DNA from: Bacteroidota bacterium
GTDB lineage: Bacteria > Bacteroidota > Bacteroidia > Flavobacteriales_F > PHOS-HE28
Assembly: GCA_014584605.1 (NCBI GenBank)
Contig: JACTMO010000080.1
Location: 80,992-144,991, forward strand
Length of the DNA stretch: 64,000 nucleotides
Reading direction: 5' to 3'
Shown one piece after another: positions 8,442 to 17,686 of the stretch. Under the pieces are notes generated by a model. That model made no database searches and was not told the origin of the DNA. It was given only the letters and a program-made list of their open reading frames with translations. The position numbers and the translations under genes were made by a program. Numbering within the stretch: the stretch's first letter is position 1; every line of letters starts with the position of its first letter.

Positions 8442-9173
8442 TCAGGGCAGTTGTTGCTGACGCACGGCGGTGGGCAGTGAACCTCCGATGTTGAGCAGGA
8501 TGGGGTCGCGGTCGTTGGCACCGCCGGCGTATTTCACCACCCCGTCCAGGTTCACGTCCTCGCTCCAGTAACCACCCACGGTGGCCGTCGGGACGTTACC
8601 GCCGATGCGCACCAGGACGGGGTCGCGGTCGTTGGCGCCGCCAGCATACTTCAGCACGGCGTCGCGCACCACGTTGCCCGACCAGAGCGCCCGCTTGCCA
8701 TTGGCGAGCACGGCCCTGGCATCGGTGCCGTAGGTGGCGGTGCTGCCCAGCGTCAGGTCCACGAGCTTCATGTTCTTGTTCAGCAGGGTGCTGGTGGCCG
8801 TCATCACGCCCAGGTGGTTCCGGTGCCGCACGGCGATGAAGTAGTTGTCCGAGGCCACGTTGAACAGCAGGCGGGGCTGTCCGTCCGTACCCACGATGTC
8901 ACCGTCCCGCTGCAGCAGTGCGCTGCGCGTCTCCAACACCTGGGCCGAGTTGTTCTTGTTGCGCAGCTCCACGAGCACCCAGTCCACCACGGCGTTCGCA
9001 CCGGTGGTGGCGAGCACGCCGCCTCCCACGGTTTCGCCCCCTCCGCTCCCGGCGTGCGTGAAGCCGAGTGCCGTAAAGGGTTCCACGGAGGGGATGAGGC
9101 CGCCGCTGCGCAGGGCATCACGCATCAGGTTGGCCTGGGTGTCGAAGGCGCCCTGCAGCATCACCCTCAGGTT
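8442..9173 (-). other. Shared C-terminal module, copy 1
   Basis: These codons encode the last 243 residues of the large secreted protein. Landmarks shared with the copy at 36246-36980 are VVDW or IVDWV, LLQRDGDIV, RHRNHLGVMTA, TATYGTDAR, two copies of KYAG-x2-NDRDP-(V/I)-L, a D-(V/I)-NLDGVVKYAG block, and the final QLP. Confidence 0.85.
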
Positions 9174-12146
9174 CACACTGGGCGGGCAATCGAGCCAGCG
9201 CCACAGCACACTGCCCGGGATGATCGTGCGCGTGCCGTTCCCCGGGGTCTGCCAGTACAAGGCGAGGTGGTCGCCACCGGAGGACTCCTTATGCAGCATT
9301 TCCACATAGTAATACGCTCCGGCCTGCAGGGTGATCCCCGCGCTGGTCTGTTGCGGGTACTTGGTGAACTCGCCCGGATTGGCATACCCGGGTACCGAGC
9401 AGATCTGCTGCTTGTACCGCGGGTCGGCATTGGGGCTCAGGTACACGATGGATTCATCGTCGGAGACGGCCGTAAAGACATAGGTACCCGTCGTGGGCAC
9501 CAGGATGTACCCCCGCATGCGCGTGCCGTAGTTGTTGCCGATGTTCGACGAGTGGGTGAACGAGGTCGGATAGGTCGTGGAGGTGGGATTGTCGGGGTAG
9601 TTGGGGCTCGCCAGCAGGGAGGCGACCGTGCTGCCGGTGATCCCGCTCCAGTATTGCCGCAGCACGCTGCCCGAGGCACCGATGCACTGCGGCGGGTCGA
9701 GGGTGATCACACTGATGGTCACGGTCGCCTGGCCCGTGAGCCCGTCATTGTCCGTCACCGTCAGGGTCACCAACCGGTCGCCCGTGTCCGTGAAGGAATG
9801 GGACGGCGCCACCTGGGTGGAGGTGCTGCCGTCGCCGAAATCCCAGAGGTAGCTCACGATGGTGCCGGGGTCGTGGGAATCCGCGCCGTTGAACTGCACG
9901 TTGAGCGGGCCGGTCCCCACCGTGACGTTCGTGCCGATGACCGCAATGGGTGCGATGGCGCTGCAACGCGGGAACAGCCATTGGGTGTCGGTGGTGCTCA
10001 GGCCCGCCGCGTCGGTCACGGTCAGGATGATCTCATAGCTGTACGATTCTCCATCGCAGCCCACGCCGCTGATGATCGTGCTGGTCACCGGGGCCGGGTC
10101 CGTCGGTTCGGGGTGCGTGTGCGTGTTGTGGTGCAGGACGGTCTGCCAGGCGTAGGTGAGCTGGGCCGGGCCGTGCTCGTTGTCGGTCACTGCGGCCTCC
10201 AGCAGGTAGGTGGTGTCCACGCCGACGGGGAAGGTGCCACCATCGATGAAGCTGGTGATGTCCACCGTGGGCGGCGAGTTGTTGACGCTCACCAGCAGGG
10301 TGGCCTGGTTGGTCTGGCTGTTGTTATCGGTCACCGTCAGGGTCACCGTGAAGCTGGTCGGGGTGTTGGGGGGAGCGGTGAAGACGTGGGCGGGGTTCGC
10401 CAGGGTGCTGGTCTGTCCATCCCCGAAATTCCACAGATAGGTCAAGGGGCCGGATTCCGGATCGTAGGAGGTGCTGCCGGTGAACTGCACGTTGAGCGGG
10501 CCCGGTCCATACTGCAAGTTCTGTGAGGCCACGGCCACCGGTGGCAGGTTCACAGCCTGGGTGTAGCAGATGCGGCGAATGGCGTTGGTCGCGTAGTTGG
10601 AGTAATACAGGCAGCCGTCGGGCCCCTCGCCCACCCATACGATGGCGCCCAGCGAGGAGGCGAAGTCATGCCCGCTCTGCGGCTTGTCCTGGCCGTCGAA
10701 CACGAACCGTTTGATCCAGGCGCCGGGGTAATCCGCGTGGAAATACACGTTCTGGTAACCGGCCGGCCAGCCGTTGCCCGTGATCCAGGTGCCGCCGATG
10801 GAGGCGTAACCACCGAACATGGGCCCGGGCACGGGTGAGTTGGGGTCGTTGAGGTCGGTGGCCGTGGCCACTCCGTTGGAGAAAGTGGCCGTGCGCGCGT
10901 GATTCTGGCCGTGGCGCCAGTCGATCGCGGGCCGCGCATGGATGAACTTGCGGATGTTGCCCGGGACCTGCAACGCCGGATTGCAGGGGTTCGGATGCGC
11001 GTTCAAGGGATTCTCCGTGTCCTGCTTGCACAGGTCCTGGAAGCGGAAGTACGGCATGGTGCAGTTGATGCCGTCATACAGCGGATTGGGTGCATCCATG
11101 TTGTAGGTCGGCGTGTTCATGTAGCTGTTCATCGGGTCCATCCCCTCGAACAGCGGCCAGCCGAAGTTCATCCCGCCCTCAATGCACACGTTCATGTCCT
11201 CCCAGGTGTTCCATTGCACGTCGCCGATGTAGATGGTGCCCGGATCGCCTGCGGCGGGATCCGGGCTGCCCGTGCCCGGGCGCAGCGTGCACCGGTAGGC
11301 GTTGCGCAGGCCCATGGCCCACATCCGGCTCTGGGCCGAACGCGGTTCAGCCGCGTTCCAGAAGGGGTTCGAGGGCAGTCCATCCCCGGTGGCCGGGTCA
11401 AGCCGCAACAACTTGCCATTGAAGCTGTTCACCATCTGGGAACGGAAGGCCCCCACGTTCTCGGCCGGACGGATGATGCCGTCGATCAGGGCTTGCGAAT
11501 AGTACGTCTCCCCCGCATTGCCCACGTCCGTGCTGGAATAGCTTGCACCGTCGCCCACCGTTACCAGCAGGGTGCCGTCCGTGCCGAAGAGCACCGTGCC
11601 CGTGCTGTGCGATTCGTGCAACAAGGGCGCGCCCGTGGACGGGCTCTCGCCCAGCAGGACCAGGCGGCTGCCGTAGTTCACCGTGTTGAAGGAGGGGCCC
11701 ACGGCCGTGTAGCGCGTGAGCCGCATGATCGTGGCGCTGTAATACTCGTTGGTCGCCGCGTTGTAGTTGGGCGTTCCGAAGTTCATCAGGTGGTGGCGGT
11801 CCACCGCGTACAACAGGTAGATGTAGCCGTTGGTCAGGAAGTTGGGGTCAAGGGCAAAGCCCAGGAAACCGTGGTCGCGCCAGTTGCCCACCTCCTCGCT
11901 GATGTCGATCAACGGACTGGGGAGTCGAACGCCGTTCTCCACGATCCACACCTTGCCTTCCTTTTCCCATACGTACATGCGGTCGTTGGCATCCCACACC
12001 GCTCCCTGCGGAGCCACCCAGCCGCCCATCACCAGCACGTCCGCGAAGCCGGAAGGCACCGTTTGAGCATGGCAATCACGGACCAGCCCGGGGAGCAGGG
12101 ACAGAAGGATCAGGAACAAAGAGCGGAGCGGGTGAAGCTTGGACAT
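8442..12146 (-). CDS. Large secreted sorbosone-dehydrogenase/PKD/PA14 protein
   Basis: This 1234-residue protein has a signal peptide (1-27), a PQQ sugar-dehydrogenase-like propeller (about 30-535), a PKD domain (about 545-625), an Ig/REJ-like stretch, a second PKD domain (about 735-820), a PA14-like domain (about 825-985) that may bind carbohydrate, and a C-terminal module (992-1234) with two dockerin-like repeats. The layout suggests a cell-surface or secreted enzyme or lectin acting on polysaccharide. It lacks a recognisable T9SS domain, so the terminal module may do that job. A TAAATTCG element lies 44 bases upstream. Confidence 0.85.
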   Translation of the reverse strand: MSKLHPLRSLFLILLSLLPGLVRDCHAQTVPSGFADVLVMGGWVAPQGAVWDANDRMYVWEKEGKVWIVENGVRLPSPLIDISEEVGNWRDHGFLGFALDPNFLTNGYIYLLYAVDRHHLMNFGTPNYNAATNEYYSATIMRLTRYTAVGPSFNTVNYGSRLVLLGESPSTGAPLLHESHSTGTVLFGTDGTLLVTVGDGASYSSTDVGNAGETYYSQALIDGIIRPAENVGAFRSQMVNSFNGKLLRLDPATGDGLPSNPFWNAAEPRSAQSRMWAMGLRNAYRCTLRPGTGSPDPAAGDPGTIYIGDVQWNTWEDMNVCIEGGMNFGWPLFEGMDPMNSYMNTPTYNMDAPNPLYDGINCTMPYFRFQDLCKQDTENPLNAHPNPCNPALQVPGNIRKFIHARPAIDWRHGQNHARTATFSNGVATATDLNDPNSPVPGPMFGGYASIGGTWITGNGWPAGYQNVYFHADYPGAWIKRFVFDGQDKPQSGHDFASSLGAIVWVGEGPDGCLYYSNYATNAIRRICYTQAVNLPPVAVASQNLQYGPGPLNVQFTGSTSYDPESGPLTYLWNFGDGQTSTLANPAHVFTAPPNTPTSFTVTLTVTDNNSQTNQATLLVSVNNSPPTVDITSFIDGGTFPVGVDTTYLLEAAVTDNEHGPAQLTYAWQTVLHHNTHTHPEPTDPAPVTSTIISGVGCDGESYSYEIILTVTDAAGLSTTDTQWLFPRCSAIAPIAVIGTNVTVGTGPLNVQFNGADSHDPGTIVSYLWDFGDGSTSTQVAPSHSFTDTGDRLVTLTVTDNDGLTGQATVTISVITLDPPQCIGASGSVLRQYWSGITGSTVASLLASPNYPDNPTSTTYPTSFTHSSNIGNNYGTRMRGYILVPTTGTYVFTAVSDDESIVYLSPNADPRYKQQICSVPGYANPGEFTKYPQQTSAGITLQAGAYYYVEMLHKESSGGDHLALYWQTPGNGTRTIIPGSVLWRWLDCPPSVNLRVMLQGAFDTQANLMRDALRSGGLIPSVEPFTALGFTHAGSGGGETVGGGVLATTGANAVVDWVLVELRNKNNSAQVLETRSALLQRDGDIVGTDGQPRLLFNVASDNYFIAVRHRNHLGVMTATSTLLNKNMKLVDLTLGSTATYGTDARAVLANGKRALWSGNVVRDAVLKYAGGANDRDPVLVRIGGNVPTATVGGYWSEDVNLDGVVKYAGGANDRDPILLNIGGSLPTAVRQQQLP

Positions 12147-12190
12147 GGGTTCGGACGGTGTTTGTTCGACCAGCCTGTTGAAATTGCCGA

Positions 12191-12198
12191 CGAATTTA
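12191..12198 (-). promoter_or_regulatory. -7 element of the large secreted gene
   Basis: The minus strand reads TAAATTCG, one mismatch from TAnnTTTG, 44 bases before the ATG at 12146. Confidence 0.5.
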
Positions 12199-12236
12199 CC
12201 GGATCCTCCGTCAAGCAGTCAAGCGACCTTTGTCCC

Positions 12237-12515
12237 ATGACCGGTCCGGTCCGCGTCCGCCTTCAGATCCAGGGAACCGTTCAGGGCGTGTGGTACCGCA
12301 AGCACGCCGCCGAGGAGGCCATTCGCCTGGGACTGACGGGATGGGTGCGCAACCTGCCCGATGGCCGCGTGGAGGCCGCAGCGCAAGGTCCGCAGGAAGC
12401 GGTGGACCGCTTCGTGGCCTGGTGCCGGCAGGGCCCTCCCCTCGCCCGGGTCACCGCCGTGGAGGTGCACGCTGAACCCGTGCAGCACACTGCGGACTTC
12501 GTCATCCGCCGCTGA
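12237..12515 (+). CDS. acyP: Acylphosphatase
   Basis: The 92-residue protein is a full-length acylphosphatase, which hydrolyses carboxyl-phosphate bonds such as acetyl phosphate. The phosphate-binding loop and catalytic R21 lie in QGTVQGVWYRKHA, and catalytic N39 lies in GWVRNLPDG. A GACCTTTG element ends four bases before the ATG, which fixes the start and implies a very short leader. thpR follows after three bases. Confidence 0.95.
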   Translation: MTGPVRVRLQIQGTVQGVWYRKHAAEEAIRLGLTGWVRNLPDGRVEAAAQGPQEAVDRFVAWCRQGPPLARVTAVEVHAEPVQHTADFVIRR

Positions 12516-12518
12516 CCG

Positions 12519-13070
12519 ATGCGCTTGTTCATCGCCGCGCCGATCCCCGGCACCTGGCATCATCGCCTTCGCGGCCTCTTGACCGGGCTCGATCTCACCG
12601 GCTGGGCACCGACCGACCCGGCCGGATGGCACCTCACCGTGCGCTTCATCGGCGAGCGCCGACCTGCGGAGGTCGACGCGGTCAACGCCATGCTGCACCA
12701 GGTCTGTGCGTCCACGGCACCGTACGTACTGAACGCTTCGATCCTGTGCACCATGCCTGCGGAAAAGCCGGGCATGATCTGGCTGCGGTCCGCCCCGCAC
12801 GGCGCCCACCGTACGCTGCATCTGCGGCTGTCCCACGCCCTCGACCTGCCACCGGACGACCGTGAGCCCTTCTGGCCGCACGTGACCCTGGCGCGGAGCA
12901 CCACCCGCCCCCCTGCTTCGATCGTGGAACGCGCCGTGCCGGGAGACCTCCGCGTGGATCGGCTGTCACTGTTCGAGAGCCGGCGCGAGCCCGTCGGCAT
13001 GCGGTACACCGCGCTCCTCACCCTTCCCCTGTCGGGAACAGCTCCAGCTGCCCCTGCGGCGGAGGCCTGA
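12519..13070 (+). CDS. thpR: RNA 2',3'-cyclic phosphodiesterase (2H family)
   Basis: The 183-residue protein has the two H-x-T signatures of 2H phosphoesterases, HLTVRF with H38 and HVTLAR with H121. ThpR/LigT enzymes open 2',3'-cyclic phosphates on RNA. It is probably co-transcribed with acyP. Its last 53 bases overlap the convergent radical SAM gene, and the alanine/proline-rich tail may be a product of that overlap. Confidence 0.88.
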   Translation: MRLFIAAPIPGTWHHRLRGLLTGLDLTGWAPTDPAGWHLTVRFIGERRPAEVDAVNAMLHQVCASTAPYVLNASILCTMPAEKPGMIWLRSAPHGAHRTLHLRLSHALDLPPDDREPFWPHVTLARSTTRPPASIVERAVPGDLRVDRLSLFESRREPVGMRYTALLTLPLSGTAPAAPAAEA

Positions 13071-14097
13071 ACCCGGACCTGTCCAGCGCGGGGAAGCTGC
13101 TCTCCCCGAAGATGCGCCGACGCATCACGGTGAACAGGCGGTGGATCTGCAGCGCGAACGGGCCTTCGCCGCGCATGCGGACACCGGAGCGGGCATCGTG
13201 CATGCGCCCGCCGTGCAAGGCGCTGGTCTGCGCGATCACCTTGGCGGCACGCTCGGGGAAGTGGTGCTGCAGCCAGGCGCGGAAGATGGGTTCCACCGGG
13301 CCGTTGGTGCGCAGGACGGTGTAGCCGGCCCCACTGGCGCCCGCATCCCGCGCGGCCCGCAGCAACGCGGGGATATCCGGTTCGTTCAGCGTCGGTATCA
13401 CCGGCGCGATCATGGCGTACACCGGGACCCCGGCCGCAGCGAGCAGCTCCATCGCTTTCAAGCGGTTCGCTGCCGTGCTCGTGCGGGGCTCCAGCACACG
13501 GCGCAGGTCCTCGTTCAGGGTGGTGAGGCTGATGGCCACTGCCGCCCGTCGCTCACGGGCCATTTCGGCCAGCAGGTCGATGTCGCGCAGCACGAGCGCG
13601 TTCTTGGTGATCACGCTCACGGGCTGCCCGAAGCGCGCGCACACCTCCAGACAGGCCCGCGTCAGCCGCTCCTGCCGCTCCACCGGCTGATAGGGATCCG
13701 TGGCCCCGGAGAGCATGATGGGCTCGGCCTTCCACGCGGAGGCGCGCAGCGCCTTCTCCAACAGCACCGGAGCCTCGCGCTTCACCAGGATCACCCGCTC
13801 GAAATCGAAGCCCGCGCTGTAGCCCCAGTACTCGTGCGTGGGCCGGGCGTAGCAATAGCTACAGCCGTGCTCGCAGCCCTGGTAGGGATTGAGGCTCCAG
13901 GTGAAGGGCAGGTCCGGACTGTCCACCCGGTTGAGGATGCTGCGCGGGAAGGTGGGCAGCAGCTTCGTGGCCTGATCCACTCCCAGTTCGGGCTCGTCGA
14001 TGCCGCTCCAGTCCGCCACACCGTAGTGGTGCCGCAGGAAGCGGTTGGCCACCTGGCGGTCCGCGCCTCGGCCCTTGACGACCTTCCCGTCATCCAT
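13018..14097 (-). CDS. PA0069-family radical SAM protein
   Basis: The 359-residue protein carries the radical SAM cluster motif C-x3-C-x2-C as CEHGCSYC (about 72-79), with the KREAP and SGATDPYQPVE blocks of the PA0069/spore-photoproduct-lyase-like family. It binds a 4Fe-4S cluster and SAM. The substrate is not known for this group, though a DNA-repair-like role is often suggested. I chose the ATG at 14097; the longer frame to 14169 adds low-complexity sequence. The 3' ends of this gene and thpR overlap by 53 bases. Confidence 0.88.
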   Translation of the reverse strand: MDDGKVVKGRGADRQVANRFLRHHYGVADWSGIDEPELGVDQATKLLPTFPRSILNRVDSPDLPFTWSLNPYQGCEHGCSYCYARPTHEYWGYSAGFDFERVILVKREAPVLLEKALRASAWKAEPIMLSGATDPYQPVERQERLTRACLEVCARFGQPVSVITKNALVLRDIDLLAEMARERRAAVAISLTTLNEDLRRVLEPRTSTAANRLKAMELLAAAGVPVYAMIAPVIPTLNEPDIPALLRAARDAGASGAGYTVLRTNGPVEPIFRAWLQHHFPERAAKVIAQTSALHGGRMHDARSGVRMRGEGPFALQIHRLFTVMRRRIFGESSFPALDRSGFRPPPQGQLELFPTGEG

Positions 14098-14220
14098 CGG
14101 GTGAGAAGGTAATGGGCCTTGCGGTCCGGTGGAACAGCCCTGTGCGCAATGGGGTGGTGATGTCCACACGCTCAGATACGCACCCTAAGGATCCAGAAAG
14201 GACAGGAACGGTTGGACAGC

Positions 14221-15599
14221 TCAGGGCATCACGAACCGCGCAGCGCGTTCCGCGTCGCTGAGCGTGTAGACGCCCGGCGGCAACCGGACCGTTTGAATAC
14301 TGGCAGGCTCACCGGCCACGACCGATGCGGTACCCACCAGCAGCACCCGGCCCATGGCATCGGAAATGCGGTAGGTGTGCGCGCCGGAGGACCAGCCCTG
14401 GACACGCATTTGGCCGTCAGCCTCCACCACCACGCCGAATTCGGCTGCGGGCGCAGGCCCCTCCACCACACCCACGGGAGCGGAGCAGGTGTCCGCATAC
14501 CCGGTGCCGCCCAGGTACTTGACCACACGGTTCACGAACACGCCATCGATAAAGGGCTGGGTGCAACTGGCGTAGAGCGTATCACCCAGCCAGGCGAACG
14601 AATACGTTTGTTCGGGAAGTTCCCCGCCCAGACCGAATGGGTGCCGTCCCATGCGGCGATGTTCATGGCGGGCACGTTGCCCGCGTAGTTAAAGGTCCTA
14701 CTGACGAAGAGCCGTCCGTCACGGACCTCCAACTGATTTCCGCCACCCACCGGAGCGAACTCATTCGGGGCAAAGGACAGGCCCGGGCCTGAACCCACTG
14801 GGTGCCAGGTCGCACCATCCCATCGTTGGATGTGGTTGCCGGCGTTACCGGCGGCCACCGCGAGGCCCCCGGTGACATAGAGGTCCCCTTGATAGACAGC
14901 CATGGACATGGGCACAGAGAACCCGTCCTGGATGTTGGGGATGGTAAGCTGATACCAGACCGTACCGTCGTACGCCATGATGTCCCTGCCAATACTGCCT
15001 GGCGCCGTGATCGCCCCGCAGATCACCCGCTCACCTTGGTAGTTCACGATATCCTGCACCGGAGAATTGGAGCTCTCGAACGCTAGGTTGCCCACGTTCA
15101 CCCATTGGCCGCCCTGCCGCCGCGCGAGGCCATTACAGAGTTGTCCATCCGCATAGGCAAAGGCGCCCAGGGCAAAGAGCTCGCCCTCCACCACCTTCAA
15201 GCGACCAACGGCCGTGCTGAACGTACCGAAAGGATGCCATTGACCATCGTACCAAGCGGCTACACCGGCGATGTTCAGCCCGTTCACCGAGGTGAATGAG
15301 CCGGACACCAGCAGGGTATCGCCCCATCTCACCGCCGTTTCCGTTTGGTTCCCAAAGAGGCCCAGGGTATCACAAACACCGTTCCGCAGCCTGGACACAC
15401 CCATGCCGGTTTGCCCGTTCATGCTGATGCTCTGCGTAACTCCACACACCAGCAAGGCTTCATCCAGCGTATCCGCGTACAGTTGCGTCACCCGAACGTT
15501 CGGCAACGGAACCCCAGCGGGGCCCCAACTGCTTTGAGCGGTGGCGGTGAGGTATCCACCCCATACACACACAGTGAACACCAGAGCGCGCTCTATCAT
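14221..15599 (-). pseudogene. Frameshifted secreted T9SS cargo protein (kelch-like repeats)
   Basis: The 5' frame (15599 to about 14635) encodes a signal peptide and repeats of the WDG.TW / LYVTGG type typical of secreted Bacteroidota propellers. It then runs out of frame after AAWDGTH. The next frame continues with FGLGGELPEQTYSF and a complete T9SS type A sorting domain ending at 14221. The two halves join if one base is restored near 14634-14638, where the minus strand reads CATTCGG. The rejoined protein would have about 459 residues. The cause is either a true single-base loss or a sequencing error. Confidence 0.8.
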
Positions 15600-15612
15600 G
15601 TTCGGCTACTGG

Positions 15613-15972
15613 TCAATGCCGGACGACCAACTTGGATGCCCCCACACCTGCTACCGACACAGTGTATAGGCCACTGGCCAAGTCGCTTGGTGTGATGCGT
15701 ACCTGAGCCATGCCAACACTGGTGACCATCCCGTCCCAGACCAGCCGGCCCGCAGCGTCCATGATCCGTACTGCAAGCCTGCCCACCGGCAGGCCGACCA
15801 GAAGGATCGAACCATCCCCTTGATCGAACGTCGTGAAGATACCCCCAGGCTCTTTCGTATCTGGTACGCCAACGGATAGTCCATCCCCACAGAACTGGGT
15901 GATGAAGCCTTGTGTGCCCCCTTGATGCAAGTCGATGGAGGAAGCATGTGGTTGTGAGCCCAGAACGGAGTA
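15613..15972 (-). pseudogene. Orphan T9SS C-terminal domain remnant
   Basis: The frame opens after a stop at 15973-15975 and encodes about 30 residues of cargo-like sequence followed by a T9SS type A sorting domain ending GASKLVVRH. It has no signal peptide or ATG start; a TTG at 15930 is the only initiator. It looks like the 3' tail of a lost gene, possibly a relative of the frameshifted gene just downstream of it. Confidence 0.65.
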
Positions 15973-16077
15973 TCAGCTAGTGGCGCGGAGTACGGACATA
16001 CGGACCACCGATCACCTCCTTCATCCACCTGCCGCGAAGCAAACTGTCTTGTGACAATGCCCTCGGCCCTCCCCGCC

Positions 16078-16085
16078 TATTTTCG
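16078..16085 (+). promoter_or_regulatory. -7 element of the propeller lipoprotein gene
   Basis: The element reads TATTTTCG and lies 21 bases before the ATG at 16107, close to the spacing seen at 39092 and 63791. Confidence 0.55.
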
Positions 16086-16106
16086 CGGCCCGTTCCAACC
16101 AACCCG

Positions 16107-17222
16107 ATGAAACGCTATCTCCTGCTCGCTCCGCTGGCGGCCTTTGGCTGCGGCACCGCCCCCACCTCCACCGATCAACAGACCCCGCCATCGGCCGATA
16201 CCCTGACGGCCGCTGCGGACACCGCGCACATCCTGCCCGGTGAGAAGCACTTCAAGAGCCTCAAGCAGCTCACCTTCGGCGGTGACAACGCCGAGGCCTA
16301 CTGGAGCTTCGCCAACGACCGGCTGGTATTCCAGGTGACCAACCGGGCCTGGGGCGACAGCTGCGACCAGATCCGCTGGTTCAACCCGTTCACCGATGAC
16401 CTGAAGGCCGCAGCACCCACCAAAGTGAGCGTGCATGGCGGACGCACCACATGCAGTTACTTCCTGCCCGGCGACAGCCTGGTGCTCTTCGCCAGCACCC
16501 ACGAGGCCGGACCTGCCTGCCCGCCGGTGCCCGAACGCAAGCCGGGCGGCGCGTATGTCTGGCCGCTCTACGACAGCTTCGACATCTACGTGAGCGATCT
16601 GCAGGGCGGCATCCGCCGCAAGCTGACCAACAGCCCGGGCTATGATGCGGAGGGCACCGTGAGCCCGAAGGGCGATCGCATCGTGTTCACCAGCACGCGC
16701 GACGGCGACCTGGACCTGTACACCATGGCCATCGACGGCAGTGACGTGAAGCGGGTGACCACCGAACTGGGCTACGACGGCGGTGCCTTCTTCAGCCCCG
16801 ACGGCAGCAAGCTGGTATGGCGCGCCAGCCGGCCGAAGACACCGGAGGAGGTGAAGGAGTACAAGGACCTGTTGAACAAAGGGCTGGTGCAGCCCACCAA
16901 CATGGAACTCTTCGTGGCCAACGCCGACGGCAGCGACGCGCGCCAGGTGACCGCGCTCGGCAAGGCCAACTGGGCCCCGTACTGGCACCCCTCGGGCAAC
17001 AAGATCATCTTCGCCAGCAATCACCTCTCGGAACGCGGCTTCCCCTTCAGCCTCTACCTGATCAACGTGGACGGCAGCGGCCTGGAACGCCTTACCACGA
17101 GCGATACCTTCGATGCTTTCCCGGTGTTCACCCGGGATGGGAAGCACCTGGTGTTCAGCAGCAACCGCAACAACGGCGGCACGCACGACACCAACCTGTT
17201 CCTGGCCGAATGGAAGGAGTGA
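16107..17222 (+). CDS. TolB-like (PD40) propeller lipoprotein
   Basis: The 371-residue protein has a lipoprotein signal with the lipid cysteine near residue 15 (AAFGC), a Ser/Thr/Ala-rich spacer, and a propeller built from PD40/WD40-like units such as VSPKGDRIVFTSTRDGDLDLY and FFSPDGSKLVW. Related proteins sit in the periplasm or outer membrane and act as scaffolds or peptidase partners. Here no peptidase domain is attached. The role is unknown. Confidence 0.85.
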   Translation: MKRYLLLAPLAAFGCGTAPTSTDQQTPPSADTLTAAADTAHILPGEKHFKSLKQLTFGGDNAEAYWSFANDRLVFQVTNRAWGDSCDQIRWFNPFTDDLKAAAPTKVSVHGGRTTCSYFLPGDSLVLFASTHEAGPACPPVPERKPGGAYVWPLYDSFDIYVSDLQGGIRRKLTNSPGYDAEGTVSPKGDRIVFTSTRDGDLDLYTMAIDGSDVKRVTTELGYDGGAFFSPDGSKLVWRASRPKTPEEVKEYKDLLNKGLVQPTNMELFVANADGSDARQVTALGKANWAPYWHPSGNKIIFASNHLSERGFPFSLYLINVDGSGLERLTTSDTFDAFPVFTRDGKHLVFSSNRNNGGTHDTNLFLAEWKE

Positions 17223-17298
17223 GACCGGGCACCCGCATGCCCTGCCGAACAGGTGCATGGCCGCGCATGCTGTTCGCGGCGATCTTCGCGCCCCGGGC

Positions 17299-17610
17299 AT
17301 GAACGAACGGAGGGGCTGGACCGATAGGCTGGCGGCGCGCTGGAACGTGAGCCCTTCGCGGGTGCTCATCATCCTGCTGGTGTTCGCATGCACGGGCCTC
17401 ACGGTGATGTTCCTGAAGCGCCCCGTGGTGGCCTGGGCAACGGGCGAGGGGGAGCCCAGCATGTGGTTCTCCGTGCTCTACTACATCCTCATCCTTCCCT
17501 TCTACAACCTGGTGCTGCTGCTGTACGGGGCGCTGTTGGGCCAGTTCCGCTTCTTCTGGGAGTTCGAAAAGCGGTTCTTCGGCCGCCTGCTGGGGCGGAA
17601 GACCCGTTGA
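17299..17610 (+). CDS. Small two-helix membrane protein (DUF6787-like)
   Basis: The 103-residue protein has a basic N-terminus with RWNVSPSRV, two membrane segments (about 22-42 and 56-80) and a basic tail. This layout resembles the small Bacteroidota family DUF6787, in which a conserved tryptophan precedes the first helix. I recognise it by pattern only. No function is known. Two hairpins follow the stop. Confidence 0.75.
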   Translation: MNERRGWTDRLAARWNVSPSRVLIILLVFACTGLTVMFLKRPVVAWATGEGEPSMWFSVLYYILILPFYNLVLLLYGALLGQFRFFWEFEKRFFGRLLGRKTR

Positions 17611-17616
17611 GCGGAC

Positions 17617-17660
17617 ACCGGCCATGGGTTGGCCGGTCGCCACCGGTCAGTTCGACCGGT
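17617..17660 (+). terminator. Two successive hairpins
   Basis: An 8-bp stem (ACCGGCCA/TGGCCGGT, 17617-17637) and a 7-bp stem (ACCGGTC/GACCGGT, 17642-17660) follow the small membrane protein gene and probably end its transcript. Confidence 0.6.
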
Positions 17661-17686
17661 CCAGGTCATGTGGACCTACGAACGAA

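Noticed and set aside
8814..10526. A plus-strand frame of 570 codons inside the large secreted gene
   Set aside because: The opposite strand encodes clear PKD, PA14 and C-terminal modules; this frame shows only a biased Gly/Arg/Val composition.
12237..12515. A much longer reading frame from about 10899 that ends in acyP
   Set aside because: The first part lies opposite the large secreted gene. The ATG at 12237 sits four bases after a promoter element and starts a full-length acylphosphatase.
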